The notes beneath the pieces are model-generated. The model was not told where the DNA came from, made no database searches, and saw only the letters and a program-made list of their open reading frames with translations. A program made the translations under genes and the position numbers. Below, in pieces: positions 43,390-51,731 of a stretch of 64,000 bases of DNA. Each line of letters begins with the position of its first letter. Within the stretch, counting starts at the first letter, position 1. Source of the stretch: Gordonia humi (GTDB lineage: Bacteria > Actinomycetota > Actinomycetes > Mycobacteriales > Mycobacteriaceae); assembly GCF_014197435.1 (NCBI RefSeq), contig NZ_JACIFP010000003.1, positions 49,537-113,536 on the forward strand, given 5' to 3'.

Positions 43390-43680
43390 GCGCTAACAGT
43401 CAGAACACGCACGCCGAGCAGCGTTGCCGGGATGGCTACACACCTGTGAACCAAACCGAGCTCGCTGCACATCTGCGCCCACAGAGTCGACCGATAGCAG
43501 CCGCCGTTGTCCGAGAGCACCCGCTCGACGATCACGCCCGGTCGACGAACCAGGACGCCGCGCGCTGGAGGACCGCGGCCGCGGTGACGGCGGTTTCGTC
43601 ACCCAAGAATCTCGGCGTAGGCCACGCGGGAGTGTCGTCGATCACGGTGCGCGTAGGCGCGCCCGAGTAGTCGAGAACCT
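43390..43680 (-). pseudogene. IS481-type transposase remnant
   Basis: The minus strand keeps RTVIDD, then (after a one-base shift) HSRVAYAEILG, then ETAVTAAAVLQRAASWFVDR, and further a degenerate SDNGGCYRS-like region. This is the integrase core of IS481 transposases. At least two frameshifts are present; both ends are missing. Confidence 0.6.
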
Positions 43681-43723
43681 CCTGCTTGAACGAGTCGTCG
43701 TTGATGGTGATGGTGTTCGCCAC
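43681..43723 (-). pseudogene. Thioredoxin N-terminal fragment
   Basis: ATG 43723 opens MANTITINDDSFKQEVL, the beginning of actinobacterial thioredoxins, and is then cut by the IS481 remnant before the CxxC active site. GAGGATTCCGTGG upstream keeps a weak ribosome site. About 50 bases upstream lies the end of a thioredoxin-reductase-like frame, the normal trxB-trxA order. Confidence 0.6.
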
Positions 43724-43774
43724 GGAATCCTCCTGGGATCGTGTCCGGTCGGTTCGGAAGTGTCGGATGGGGGG

Positions 43775-43882
43775 TCAGGCGTCGACGGCGACGGGCTCGC
43801 CCGCCGCGGCCAGGGTGCTGTCGGTGATGTCACCCTGCTCGGCCAGCCAGCGCTCGGCGTCGAACGTTTGAACCGCCTGACC
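43775..43882 (-). pseudogene. Thioredoxin-reductase-like C-terminal fragment
   Basis: About 35 residues ending in a TGA at 43775: QTFDAERWLAEQGDITD, like the tail of TrxB (DAERWL). Everything upstream is replaced by the end of the patatin-like gene. Paired with the thioredoxin start next to it, this looks like a relic of a trxB-trxA operon. Confidence 0.5.
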
Positions 43883-44323
43883 ATGTCGTGGTGTTCCTTT
43901 ACGGGCGGAGTGGCGTGTCCCACAAGGTAGCGATCTTGTCGACTACGGCATCGGCCTGGGCGCGGCCGGCTTGTGCTGCGGCCTTGCGGCGCGTGGGGTC
44001 GTAGGGGTTGGGGCCGATGGCGGCGACGCTTTGTTCGTCTGGTGCGATGAGACATACGTCGGCTTGCGCGGCCAAGGTTTCGGCATCCGCAGCCGCGCCG
44101 GGTATCTGCCCGTAGCCCTCAGGCATCGGTGCCAGGATGACGATCCTGTCGTGGCCGGCGGCCAGGCGTGCATTAGTGGTGGAGACCATGCCGCCGTCGA
44201 CCCAAGAACGGCCCAGGAAGTATTCGAGAGGCCAGACTCCGGGGACCGCACCGCTGGCGGAGACAGCGTCGGTCAGCGATACGCCCGAGTGCTCGTCGAA
44301 CAGATGCAGCGCGCCCGTGTCGG

Positions 44324-45767
44324 GTCAAGTCCCGGGTAGTGGTGTAACTGGTTTGTGATCCTTCGTTGGTGATCAGGCGGGTAGTTCCATCAACGGGTCG
44401 GTACTCACCTCCGTCTGCGAGTCGGTGTCGGTGTCGGTGGTCAGGGTGAGTCGGCATCTGCTGAGGACTTCCAGGCCGAGGTATCGGCGTCCTTCGGCCC
44501 ATTCGTCGGTCTGTTCGGCCAGGACGGCGCCGATGAGGCGGGCGATGGCGTCTCTGTTGGGGAAGATCCCGACGACGTCGGTACGCCGTCGGATCTCGCG
44601 GTTGAGGCGTTCGGTGGGGTTGTTGGACCAGATCTGCCGCCACACGTCGTCGGGGAATGCGGTGAACGCCAACAGGTCCTCGCGAGCATCGCCGAGGTGC
44701 TCGGCCACATCAGGGAGCCGCCCTTGGGTGTACTCCAGGAGCCGGTCGAACTGGGCGTTCACCGAGTCGGCGGTGGGCTGGTCATACACGCTGTGCAGCA
44801 TCGCCTTCACGGCTGGCCACATGGACTTGGGGCACACGGCCATCAGGTTCGCGGCGTAGTGGGTGCGGCAGCGCTGCCACGCCGCTCCCGGCAGGTTCGC
44901 TGCGATCGCTTCGATGAGGCCGGCGTGGGCGTCGGAGGTCACCAGGCGGACTCCGCCCAGGCCGCGGGCGACCAGGTCGGCGAAGAACGTGTTCCAGGAG
45001 GCTGTGCTCTCGCTGGTGGCGACCTGCATACCGAGGACTTCGCGGTGGCCGTCACCGTTGACGCCGGTAGCGAGCAGGACGACGGCTTTGACGACCTGCT
45101 TGTTCTCGCGGACCTTGATCGTCAACGCGTCGGCGGTGACGAACGTGAACGGGCCGGCCTCCTCGAGACGGCGATGCCGGAACGCGGCAACCTGCTCATC
45201 GAGGTCTTCGGCCATCCGTGAGACCTGCGACTTCGACAACGAATCGATACCCAAGGTCTTGACCAACTTGTCCATCCGGCGGGTCGAGACTCCGGCCAGA
45301 TAACAGTCCGCGACCACGGTGATCAGCGCGGATTCGGCGCGTTTGCGGCGCTCGAGCAGCCATTCGGGGAAGTAGGATCCTGAGCGCAGTTTCGGCACGG
45401 CGACCTCGACGGTGCCCACGCGGGTATCGAGGGATCGGTGCCGGTAGCCGTTGCGGTAGTTGGTGCGCTCGGCCGAGCGGGCGTTCCATTCTGCGCCGCA
45501 GACGGCGTCGGCGTCGGCCGATAGCAGAGCGTTGATCATCGTCTGCAGCAACTCGCGCATCAGATCAGGTGATGCATCGGCGAGGGCTTGGCTTAACAGG
45601 CCGGCAGGATCGACAATGTGGGGTGCGGTCATCGTGATGACTCCATTCGAGGATTCTGTGGAAGGTTGACTCGAAGGATCACACGGTGACCGCTCTCATG
45701 CCGACAGCCACACGCTGGCCAGCCACGGTCCTGGTCACCGAGTTACACCACTCTATGGGGCACTACT
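44324..45767 (-). mobile_element. IS256-family element (1444 bp)
   Basis: Imperfect inverted ends sharing GTGGTGTAACT about 15-16 bases inside, and a 9-bp direct repeat CCGTGTCGG at 44315-44323 and 45768-45776. One transposase gene, intact. Confidence 0.9.
44373..45632 (-). CDS. IS256-family transposase (IS1081-like)
   Basis: 419 residues from ATG 45632. Mutator-type transposase with DAVCGAEWNARSAERTNYRN and RHRSLDTRVGTVEVAVPKLR at the N-terminal side. The DDE triad fits Asp in VTADALTIKV, Asp in VTSDAHAGLIEA and Glu in NPTERLNREIRRR. CRTHYAANLMAVCPK is the conserved C/H region. Closely patterned on the mycobacterial IS1081 group. Unlike the IS256-type copy at 1.6-3.0 kb it has no lesion. 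Confidence 0.95.
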   Translation of the reverse strand: MTAPHIVDPAGLLSQALADASPDLMRELLQTMINALLSADADAVCGAEWNARSAERTNYRNGYRHRSLDTRVGTVEVAVPKLRSGSYFPEWLLERRKRAESALITVVADCYLAGVSTRRMDKLVKTLGIDSLSKSQVSRMAEDLDEQVAAFRHRRLEEAGPFTFVTADALTIKVRENKQVVKAVVLLATGVNGDGHREVLGMQVATSESTASWNTFFADLVARGLGGVRLVTSDAHAGLIEAIAANLPGAAWQRCRTHYAANLMAVCPKSMWPAVKAMLHSVYDQPTADSVNAQFDRLLEYTQGRLPDVAEHLGDAREDLLAFTAFPDDVWRQIWSNNPTERLNREIRRRTDVVGIFPNRDAIARLIGAVLAEQTDEWAEGRRYLGLEVLSRCRLTLTTDTDTDSQTEVSTDPLMELPA

Positions 45768-46419
45768 CCGTGTCGGCGTCGATCGCGGTGACCTTCAAGT
45801 GGGCGGGCCAGTCGGTGGTGACCAAACGGGAGGCGACAACTTGCCGTCTGATGGCTGAGGGCACGGGCTCGGGGTCTGCTTTTGAGATGCGTCCCATCGC
45901 CGCGCCGACTTTGCGCGGGTCGTCGCCGCCCTCGGACAGGGCTGCCCACCAGGCGCTCATGGTGGTCTCGGACGCCTTGCCTCCCACCTCGTTCTCATCC
46001 GGCTCGAGTTGGGAGGCAAAGAGCCGCTCCAGGTCGTAGCCGCCGGCGACGGCGGTTCCGACGAACGATCCCGCCGAGGTTCCGATTACCGAGGTGGCTT
46101 TGCTCCAGTCGATTCCCTGGGAGCTGAGCCCTGCCAGGACGCCTACTTCCCATGCGATCCCTGTGACACCGCCTCCGCCGAGGACCAGAGCGCGCGAGAG
46201 GGACGGGGTGGGATGCGACATAGGACAACTCCTCGCTGTTCGACTACCCTGAGTCTATTCGTGATCTTCTCCTCAGGAGTTGATCGTTCGATAAGGACGG
46301 CGACGCAATCCGCATGCCACTAGCTAAGGCAAGACGCCAACAGGTGCTTGCAGCGCAGCCGCGGCGCCGACAGCTCATCCTCGACAACGGCCAACCAGTT
46401 TGCTGGTAGGTAAGTGCCC

Positions 46420-46535
46420 ATGAAGCTGACATTGCGTCTCGACTCAGACAACGATGCCTTCGCCGTCGACGGGGAATCCGAGGTCGCGCGCCTGTTGCGC
46501 AAGACTGCCGACGCAATCGAGGAGGGGCACTCCTC
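46420..46535 (+). pseudogene. Small hypothetical gene truncated by an IS3 element
   Basis: From ATG 46420 about 38 residues (MKLTLRLDSDNDAFAVDGES, then LLRKTADAIEEGHSS) run into the left end of the next IS3 fragment at 46536 and fuse in frame with its leader. The part before the junction looks like a genuine small soluble protein with an amphipathic helix. Family not recognised. Confidence 0.5.
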
Positions 46536-46605
46536 GGGACTGCTGCACCGATCAGGACATCTGATCTGGCTTGCCCGGGAGGTCGGGCCTGGAAGGATGG
46601 CTATC

Positions 46606-46914
46606 GTGCCCAAGCCCTGTCCGCAGGAGTTCCGAGATGATGTGGTCCGAGTGGCCCGCGAGCGCGAGTCGGGGGTGACGCTCGCGCAGATCGCGAAGGA
46701 CTTCGGGATCCATGAGATGACTTTGCAGAAGTGGTTGCGTCGCGCCGCTATCGACGAGGGGCGCACACCGGGAACGACATCCACTGAATCTGCTGATTTA
46801 CGTGAGCTGCGGAAGCGGAACCGGTTGTTGGAGCAGGAAAATGAAGTCCTGCGACGGGCTGCTGCGTATTTGTCGCAAGCGAGTCTGCAGGGAAAAGGCT
46901 CTACCCGCTCGTGA
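46606..46914 (+). CDS. IS3-family transposase OrfA (diverged relative)
   Basis: 103 residues from GTG 46606. The HTH VTLAQIAKDFGIHEMTLQKW and zipper LRKRNRLLEQENEVLRRAA correspond to the OrfA of copies A-C at clearly lower identity. Without its orfB it cannot support transposition but might still bind related IS ends. Confidence 0.85.
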   Translation: MPKPCPQEFRDDVVRVARERESGVTLAQIAKDFGIHEMTLQKWLRRAAIDEGRTPGTTSTESADLRELRKRNRLLEQENEVLRRAAAYLSQASLQGKGSTRS

Positions 46915-47015
46915 AGGAGCTCGCCGCAGGCGGAATCCCCGTCGCGGTGTCGCGGGCGGGTCCTCAAGCTCTCTCGTCCGCCGTACTACCGGTGGCTGAC
47001 CGAGGCGGTCACCAC
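46911..47015 (+). pseudogene. IS3-family OrfB start, frameshifted and truncated
   Basis: Begins VKELAAGGIPVAV, then a one-base insertion (GTGTCGCGGGCGG) throws VLKLSRPPYYRWLTEAVTT out of frame. The sequence ends at the junction with the third-type IS3 element. Confidence 0.8.
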
Positions 47016-47403
47016 TGGCGTGTCCCCCGTGAACCGGTCCAGGTTGTTTTAGAGTCCTGATTGCCCTGATGAGGGCAGAGAAGGGACGATGAAGAACATG
47101 GCAGGACGCAAGCGTCACTCGGCTGAGGACATCGTGCGCAAGCTGCGCCGGGCCGACGATCTGGCCGCCGAGGGTAAGACCGGTGAGGAGATCGCCGCCG
47201 ATCTTGAGGTGTCGGCGGCCACTTTCTACAACTGGCGCCGCCAGTACGGCGGCATGGACGGCGACGCCGCCAAGGAACTCAAGGAACTGCGCGAGCAGAA
47301 CGGCCGGCTCAAACGCCTGCTCGCCGACGCCGAACTGGAGAAGGACGCGCTGCGGGAGATCGCGAAGGGAAAATTCTGAGCCCAACAGCTAAACGCGCCG
47401 CCA
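47016..47403 (+). mobile_element. Partial copy of the third-type IS3 element
   Basis: Matches 36700-37088 almost base for base, including the leader and orfA, then changes abruptly at 47404 into IS110-family sequence. OrfB is absent. Confidence 0.88.
47089..47379 (+). CDS. IS3-family transposase OrfA (third type, partial element)
   Basis: 96 residues, differing from the copy at 36773 at only a couple of positions (Asp for Glu near residue 24, Lys for Glu before the end). Complete but without orfB. Confidence 0.88.
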   Translation: MKNMAGRKRHSAEDIVRKLRRADDLAAEGKTGEEIAADLEVSAATFYNWRRQYGGMDGDAAKELKELREQNGRLKRLLADAELEKDALREIAKGKF

Positions 47404-47843
47404 AGATCGTGCGGCGTCTCGGATGTTTGCGCGGGATCAGCACACTGACCGGGTTCGCTTTGGCCGTGGAGATCGGCGACTGGGACCGGTTCACCGGCAA
47501 CACGATCGGCGCTTTCGTCGGACTGGTACCCAGCGAGCACTCCTCCGGTGCATCACGCAGCCAAGGATCGATCACCAAGACCGGCAACGGGCACGCCCGC
47601 CGACTCCTGGTCGAAGCCGCCTGGCATCACCGACCGCGATACCGCATCGGGAAAGTGATGCACGAGCGTTGGGACCGAGCGCCAGCGGCGGCCCGCGCCC
47701 GCGGCGACGCCGGCAACCAGCGACTGCACCACAGGTGGGTCACGTTCATCGACCGCCGCAAACGCAGTACTACCGCCAACGTGGCGATCGCCCGCGAACT
47801 GGCTGGCTGGTGCTGGTCCCTGGCCGTCCTTGACGACAGCTGA
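47404..47843 (+). pseudogene. IS110-family transposase, C-terminal fragment
   Basis: About 145 residues of the Transposase_20 domain (RRLGCLRGISTLTGFALAVE, GAFVGLVPSEHSSGASRSQG, TKTGNGHARRLLVEAAWHHR) and a natural C-terminus. The N-terminal DEDD catalytic half has been removed by the IS3 junction at 47404. Confidence 0.88.
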
Positions 47844-48182
47844 GGACACCTGAGACCGCTTCGCCCTCACCGGGACCGGTGGCAGCGCGAGGAGCGACCC
47901 GCGAAACAACTATGAGCAGCCCATTCACGGCGACGCCCGATTCTAGACACGCTGGGCCCGCTCCTGCCGAAATCACCGTCCTGCGGTAACCAGCCCGCGT
48001 ATATCAGTCAGACCGCGCGTCGCCAACGACACGCTCACCGACCCCGGGCCCCGGCGAAGCAACGAGGTGCCCGCCCCGACGAATCGGGGCGGGCACCTCA
48101 CCATGCCACTTGACAAGAAGCATCTACATATCAGTTGCTAGGACGGGCAGCTCAGGCTCTCGAGACCGCTCCTTCAACTTCT
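47844..48182. terminator. Intergenic region with a strong hairpin
   Basis: No gene seen. GAGGTGCCCGCCCCGA (48064-48079) pairs perfectly with 48084-48099 around a CGAA tetraloop. It stands 84 bases after the end of the minus-strand permease gene and is probably its terminator. Confidence 0.75.
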
Positions 48183-49010
48183 TCAAAGCAGCGAGGTAAG
48201 CATTGCGAGGAGAACGACAATAAGCATGATGATGTAGGCCCAAGCGTGTACGTGGTCGGGGATGCGGGGCGGGCGGCGGCGCAGGGTTACGATGACGGGG
48301 ATTGCCCCGATGAGGAGGAGCGCTGCGGCGCCGAGGTCGACGATCCCCACGCTGAACACGGCACGCTCCAGGTTGGTCGTGTGTTGGGCAAAGAGGAAGA
48401 CGAGTGCGGCGGGGATGCTGATGGCGAGCGTGAGCGGGTTCGCGAGGGCCGTGGCGTGCCCCATGGGCAGGCCGCCGCGGCGCAGGAGCGGGACGGTCAT
48501 GACGCTGCCGCCGACGCCGAGGAACGACGCGACCGCACCGATCGGGGCACCGGCAGCGGTCGGAATTGCCCGGGGCGAGGTGTCGTCGTGTGCGAGGCCT
48601 GCGGAGCGGAGGAATCCGGGTCGGGCGAGCACGTCGATGATCGTGACGGCGACGTAGATCACGAACCCCCATGACGGCACGGCTGCCGGCACCGCCAGGG
48701 CAGCGAGGGCGCCGAGGAGACCGCCTGCGGTGAGGAGGCCGAGGAGCGTTCCACGGCCGCGGAGCCGGGCGAGGACCACCTGGGGCGTGGCCGTGGTGGC
48801 GACCGCGGCGTTGATGACCATGACGATCGCGGATGTCGCCACAGCGACCGTGCCCGCCGCGGGGCCGAGCGCGGCGTCGGCCCAGACGATGACGGGGACG
48901 GTGACGAACCCACCTCCGAAGCCGAACAGCACTGTGGTCAGGCCCGTGAGAACACCGATGAGAACAAGGACGAGAACGGTCACTGACCCATTCCAGTGGC
49001 TTCCCGTCAT
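48183..49010 (-). CDS. TauE/SafE-family (TSUP) membrane permease
   Basis: 275 residues from ATG 49010; an ATG at 49040 would add ten residues and neither has a good ribosome site. Eight or so hydrophobic segments arranged as two repeats, each with the family motif: GLTTVLFGFGGGFVTVPVIV near the start and GAVASFLGVGGSVMTVPLLR at about residue 165. TSUP proteins export or import sulfur-containing organic acids such as sulfoacetate, taurine products or sulfite. It is divergent from an AraC regulator 57 bases away, its likely controller. Confidence 0.9.
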   Translation of the reverse strand: MTGSHWNGSVTVLVLVLIGVLTGLTTVLFGFGGGFVTVPVIVWADAALGPAAGTVAVATSAIVMVINAAVATTATPQVVLARLRGRGTLLGLLTAGGLLGALAALAVPAAVPSWGFVIYVAVTIIDVLARPGFLRSAGLAHDDTSPRAIPTAAGAPIGAVASFLGVGGSVMTVPLLRRGGLPMGHATALANPLTLAISIPAALVFLFAQHTTNLERAVFSVGIVDLGAAALLLIGAIPVIVTLRRRPPRIPDHVHAWAYIIMLIVVLLAMLTSLL

Positions 49011-49066
49011 GCTTGCATTCGAGTGTGAGGCAGGAACCATCGTGTTTCAGCCAGTAGTCTGGTCGG

Positions 49067-49834
49067 GTGCGGAACGTGAGGCTGGCCGAGGTCGATGCAC
49101 TGCCCGTTGCGGTGTTGCCGATCGCCACCGTGTATCCGCCCGATTATCTGCTGGGGTGGCATGAGCACCGGAGGGCGCAGTTCCTCTACGCCGCGACGGG
49201 GACGATGCTCGTCGAGACAGAGCACGGGGCATGGACCGTCCCGGGGGAGCGGGCCGTGCTCGTCCCTCCTGACACGCGGCATCAGGTGCGGATGTTCGAC
49301 GTGGAGACCAATAGCCTCTACATCGACCCCGCAGCGGTTCCTTGGTGGCCCGCCGCATGCCAGGTCGTCGAGGTCGCCTCGCTCCTGCGAGAGCTGCTGC
49401 TGGCCGCGTCCGACATCGACCCCCGCGGCGGGCTCAATAGTCGCGACGAGGTGCTGCTGGAGCTGATCCTGCAGGAGACGTCCCGGCTCAGCGAGGTGCC
49501 GCTGCACGTTCCGATCCCGGAGGCGGCACCCCTGGCCGGGCTCTGCCGCCGCTATCTTGCCGACCCCGACCTGGCGGTCGACAACCGCGTATGGGCACGG
49601 GAAGCCGGGATGAGCGAACGGACCTTCACGCGCCGGTTCCGGGAAGAGGTCGGGATGAGCCCGGCCGCGTGGCGTTCGCGCGCCCGGCTCCTCGCAGCGA
49701 TCCCGCTGCTGCGCCACCAGAGCGTGACCAACGTCGCTGCGCGACTCGGCTATGCCACTCCGGCAGCCTTCTCCTACGCTTTCACTCGCGCCTTCCAATC
49801 GTCTCCCTCGAGCCTGCGCCTGCGCGCATCGTGA
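49067..49834 (+). CDS. AraC-family transcriptional regulator
   Basis: 255 residues from GTG 49067. The N-terminal cupin domain (about residues 15-90: LGWHEHRRAQFLYAATGTML, VPGERAVLVPPDTRHQVRMF) is followed by two C-terminal helix-turn-helices (WAREAGMSERTFTRRFREEV and VTNVAARLGYATPAAFSYAF). It probably regulates the divergent TSUP permease gene. Directly after its stop comes an IS481 relic. Confidence 0.92.
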   Translation: MRNVRLAEVDALPVAVLPIATVYPPDYLLGWHEHRRAQFLYAATGTMLVETEHGAWTVPGERAVLVPPDTRHQVRMFDVETNSLYIDPAAVPWWPAACQVVEVASLLRELLLAASDIDPRGGLNSRDEVLLELILQETSRLSEVPLHVPIPEAAPLAGLCRRYLADPDLAVDNRVWAREAGMSERTFTRRFREEVGMSPAAWRSRARLLAAIPLLRHQSVTNVAARLGYATPAAFSYAFTRAFQSSPSSLRLRAS

Positions 49835-49937
49835 CACGGCACTGGCCCTCTGCCCGTGGATCGAGCACTACAACCACACTCGACGTCACTCGGCGCTCGG
49901 CGGCAAGCCTCCGATCAGTCGTCTGCCACCAATCTGA
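49835..49937 (+). pseudogene. IS481-family transposase, C-terminal relic
   Basis: About 32 residues reading WIEHYNHTRRHSALGGKPPI and SRLPP, the characteristic end of IS481 transposases. It overlaps the 3' end of the minus-strand gene that stops at 49915. Confidence 0.7.
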
Positions 49938-50511
49938 TGGCCGGGTACATCCATCGGTCGGGCATCGGGAATGGTGTGGTGAATTCGGTGAACCACTGGG
50001 TGGGGGAGAGGTTGACGCCGCCCGCCAGCTCGGCCACTGCCTCGGGTGGCACGTCGTAGAGCATCAGCACGTCGTCGTCCTGGAGTAGATACTGGCCCAG
50101 GTCTCCCCACGTGTCGGGCAGTTGACCCCGATCGCTCGTGGTCATAGCCCAGCGCGCAGGGAGTCCGGTATCGAGGACTGCGGCGCGCCGCAATGCCAGG
50201 TGCACCGTCATCTCCTCGGCGGTGCAGCGGGGGACCGGCGCGCCCCATCGTCGGATGTCTTCTGCGATCCGGTCGGCGGCCGCGGCCAACTGATACCTCC
50301 AGAGCTTGCTCTGCGACCATGTGATCTCCGGCAGGAGATGCAGAACCTGCAGGCTTGTGTTGTCACTGTGCGCGGCCGCGGTGTCGAGGTAGTCGGCATC
50401 GCGGCGCACATCATCGGCTACCGACTGGGCCGCGGTCGCCAGTATCGCTGATCGTCGGTGCCCGATGGTGTCGATCAGGTCGACGAACTCGCGATCAAGT
50501 GATTCGGCCAT
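49915..50511 (-). CDS. Unknown protein of the duplicated cassette (copy 1)
   Basis: 198 residues from ATG 50511. No family recognised. The first two thirds are helical with regular charged/hydrophobic spacing (FVDLIDTIGHRRSAILATAA, QSKLWRYQLAAAADRIAEDI). The last third has DTWGDLGQYLLQDDDVLMLY and SPTQWFTEFTTPFPMPDR. No signal peptide or span. Fifteen bases separate it from the HTH protein gene upstream, so the two form an operon. A close relative is at 54108; the extra C-terminal residues here (about the last 13) arise from the IS481 relic side of the junction, so one or both ends may be non-native. Confidence 0.7.
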   Translation of the reverse strand: MAESLDREFVDLIDTIGHRRSAILATAAQSVADDVRRDADYLDTAAAHSDNTSLQVLHLLPEITWSQSKLWRYQLAAAADRIAEDIRRWGAPVPRCTAEEMTVHLALRRAAVLDTGLPARWAMTTSDRGQLPDTWGDLGQYLLQDDDVLMLYDVPPEAVAELAGGVNLSPTQWFTEFTTPFPMPDRWMYPAIRLVADD

Positions 50512-51330
50512 AGCCAGGGTCCGGTCTATTCGTTCGGGGCTGGTCGTAGGCGAGCTGCCATCGTGAGCACGTCCGCGATGCTGGGCCGGTGACCGTTGTT
50601 CGCGCGCGTGGCGAGCTGGTAGATGCTCGACAGGCCGACCCGCTCGGCGGCCGTGATGACCTGTCCGTCGAGGTCGGTGATCATCGCGTCGAGTTCGTCG
50701 ACAACATCGGCGACCGCTGGTGATTCGATCCGTTCTTTCCACCGGGAGTTCGCGCCCGGTGCGCTCATCCCTGCGACCCGGCCGATCTGCTCCCATGTGC
50801 GCCCTGCGCGCCGCCCGCGTGTGATCGCGACATCGATCGCCACCGCGGCCGCGCGGTGAGCGGCCAGCGCGAGGGAGATCTCCTCGTCGACGTCGACCAA
50901 CCGGATATGGTGGCGCCGCCAGATCGCTTTCGCCGCGTCGGCGACCTCGTCGCGGTCGCCGATGTCTGGTGTCGCATCATCGTCAGCGAAGATCCGCCCG
51001 GCAGCGACATCTTCCAGACTCGGGGACGGTACGCGCACCCACTGATTGGACGAGACCCACTGCGACCGTGTCGGATCCATCACCTGTGTCTGGTGCTCGC
51101 AGTCGCACACGACCCGCCACGCCACGACCTCGCCGGCAGGCCGCCACGACTGATCGCCGACACCGACCATCGTCACGCCCTCACGCACCGTCGAGGCGCT
51201 GGTGCCGATCCCGTCGACGAACTCGGGCCGTATCCACATCTCGTGAGTCTCGGTGTCGGTGCTGTGCGTCCATCCCATGACTGCTAGGGTAGCATCATGA
51301 TATTAAGTAAAAGCGATGCTAGGAAGTCCT
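49954..51330. repeat. Segmental duplication, copy 1 (pairs with 54113-54930)
   Basis: From ATCGGTCGGGCATCGGG at one end to the promoter sequence CTAGGGTAGCAYCATGA at the other, this block recurs at 54113-54930 with many scattered substitutions. The second copy lacks about 580 bp corresponding to roughly 50657-51236. The divergence shows that the duplication is old or was acquired separately. Confidence 0.85.
50526..51278 (-). CDS. Unknown HTH-containing protein of the duplicated cassette (copy 1)
   Basis: 250 residues from ATG 51278. N-terminal region with a CxC pair (VAWRVVCDCEHQTQVMD). A helical central part follows (DEEISLALAAHRAAAVAIDV), then a helix-turn-helix resembling GRTWEQIGRVAGMSAPGANS followed by RW (about residues 170-192), and a second HTH-like end (AAERVGLSSIYQLATRANNG). 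It looks like a DNA-binding regulator rather than an enzyme. It is the first gene of the two-gene cassette; the AT-rich 51280-51360 region upstream has the promoter and an ATCTAT/ATAGAT inverted repeat. Function unknown. Confidence 0.7.
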   Translation of the reverse strand: MGWTHSTDTETHEMWIRPEFVDGIGTSASTVREGVTMVGVGDQSWRPAGEVVAWRVVCDCEHQTQVMDPTRSQWVSSNQWVRVPSPSLEDVAAGRIFADDDATPDIGDRDEVADAAKAIWRRHHIRLVDVDEEISLALAAHRAAAVAIDVAITRGRRAGRTWEQIGRVAGMSAPGANSRWKERIESPAVADVVDELDAMITDLDGQVITAAERVGLSSIYQLATRANNGHRPSIADVLTMAARLRPAPNE

Positions 51331-51429
51331 GACATTAACTATCTATTATCATAACGATAGATTGTCGGCATAAAATCGGACTGAGTGCCTGTTTCTGCGG
51401 CCCGACTCGGTGCTGGCCGCGAGCTGACG

Positions 51430-51462
51430 AGTACCCCGATAGTAGTAGGCTATCGGGGTACT
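51430..51462. terminator. Hairpin after the small membrane protein gene
   Basis: AGTACCCCGATAG (51430-51442) pairs perfectly with 51450-51462 over a 7-base loop, 45 bases beyond the stop of the gene at 51507. Confidence 0.75.
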
Positions 51463-51506
51463 GCGCGGGCCCTCTCGGTCGTGCTGTTGGTCTCTTCTAG
51501 ATTGGT

Positions 51507-51710
51507 TCAGGAATCCGCCGTTCGAGTTCGGTGCCTCCATATTGCGAAGACGCCCAATCCCGAGATTATGGCGATTCCTAAATGTAACCAGATGACCTGA
51601 CCAAACTGTATCGCGGTCAGGATTACGGAGAGTGCTTCGAAGATAAATACCAAAGAGAGTATCCATTGCGCTATTGACAGTAGTCGCTCAGGATTCTTTC
51701 GATTAGTCAT
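51507..51710 (-). CDS. Small two-span membrane protein
   Basis: 67 residues from ATG 51710. Two hydrophobic helices (about residues 10-32, LLSIAQWILSLVFIFEALSV, and 40-57, LHLGIAIISGLGVFAIW) with a short loop, and a basic end RHRTRTADS. It lies 21 bases downstream of the secreted-protein gene in the same direction and has its own terminator hairpin. No family recognised. Confidence 0.6.
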   Translation of the reverse strand: MTNRKNPERLLSIAQWILSLVFIFEALSVILTAIQFGQVIWLHLGIAIISGLGVFAIWRHRTRTADS

Positions 51711-51731
51711 CTCTTAGCTCAATTCCGCACG

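Larger units (their letters stand above)
43899..46221 (-). pseudogene. Patatin-like phospholipase gene split by an IS256-family element
   Basis: The N-terminal part (45768-46221) starts at ATG 46221 and contains the oxyanion motif LVLGGGGVTGIAW and the nucleophile motif IGTSAGSFVG. The C-terminal part (43899-44323) resumes as TGALHLFDEHSGVSL, then WVDGGMVSTTNAR with the catalytic Asp-Gly, and ends normally. Removing the IS and one copy of the duplicated CCGTGTCGG restores a continuous frame of about 290 residues. Patatins are Ser-Asp lipid acyl hydrolases. As it stands the first part ends at a stop just inside the IS and is inactive. Confidence 0.85.
46536..47015 (+). mobile_element. Truncated IS3-family element related to copies A-C
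   Basis: The left end GGGACTGCTGCACC at 46536 and the leader are diverged relatives of the 1268-bp element. OrfA is complete, but orfB is cut after about 35 codons by the next IS at 47016. Confidence 0.8.

Noticed and set aside
48124..49128. 334-codon minus-strand frame overlapping the TSUP permease
   Set aside because: Arg/His/Pro-rich sequence in another frame of the permease gene; no family pattern.
51280..51360. AT-rich inverted repeats considered as an attachment site or CRISPR-like repeat
   Set aside because: Only one ATCTAT/ATAGAT pair and no regularly spaced repeats or integrase nearby; more likely the promoter of the cassette.
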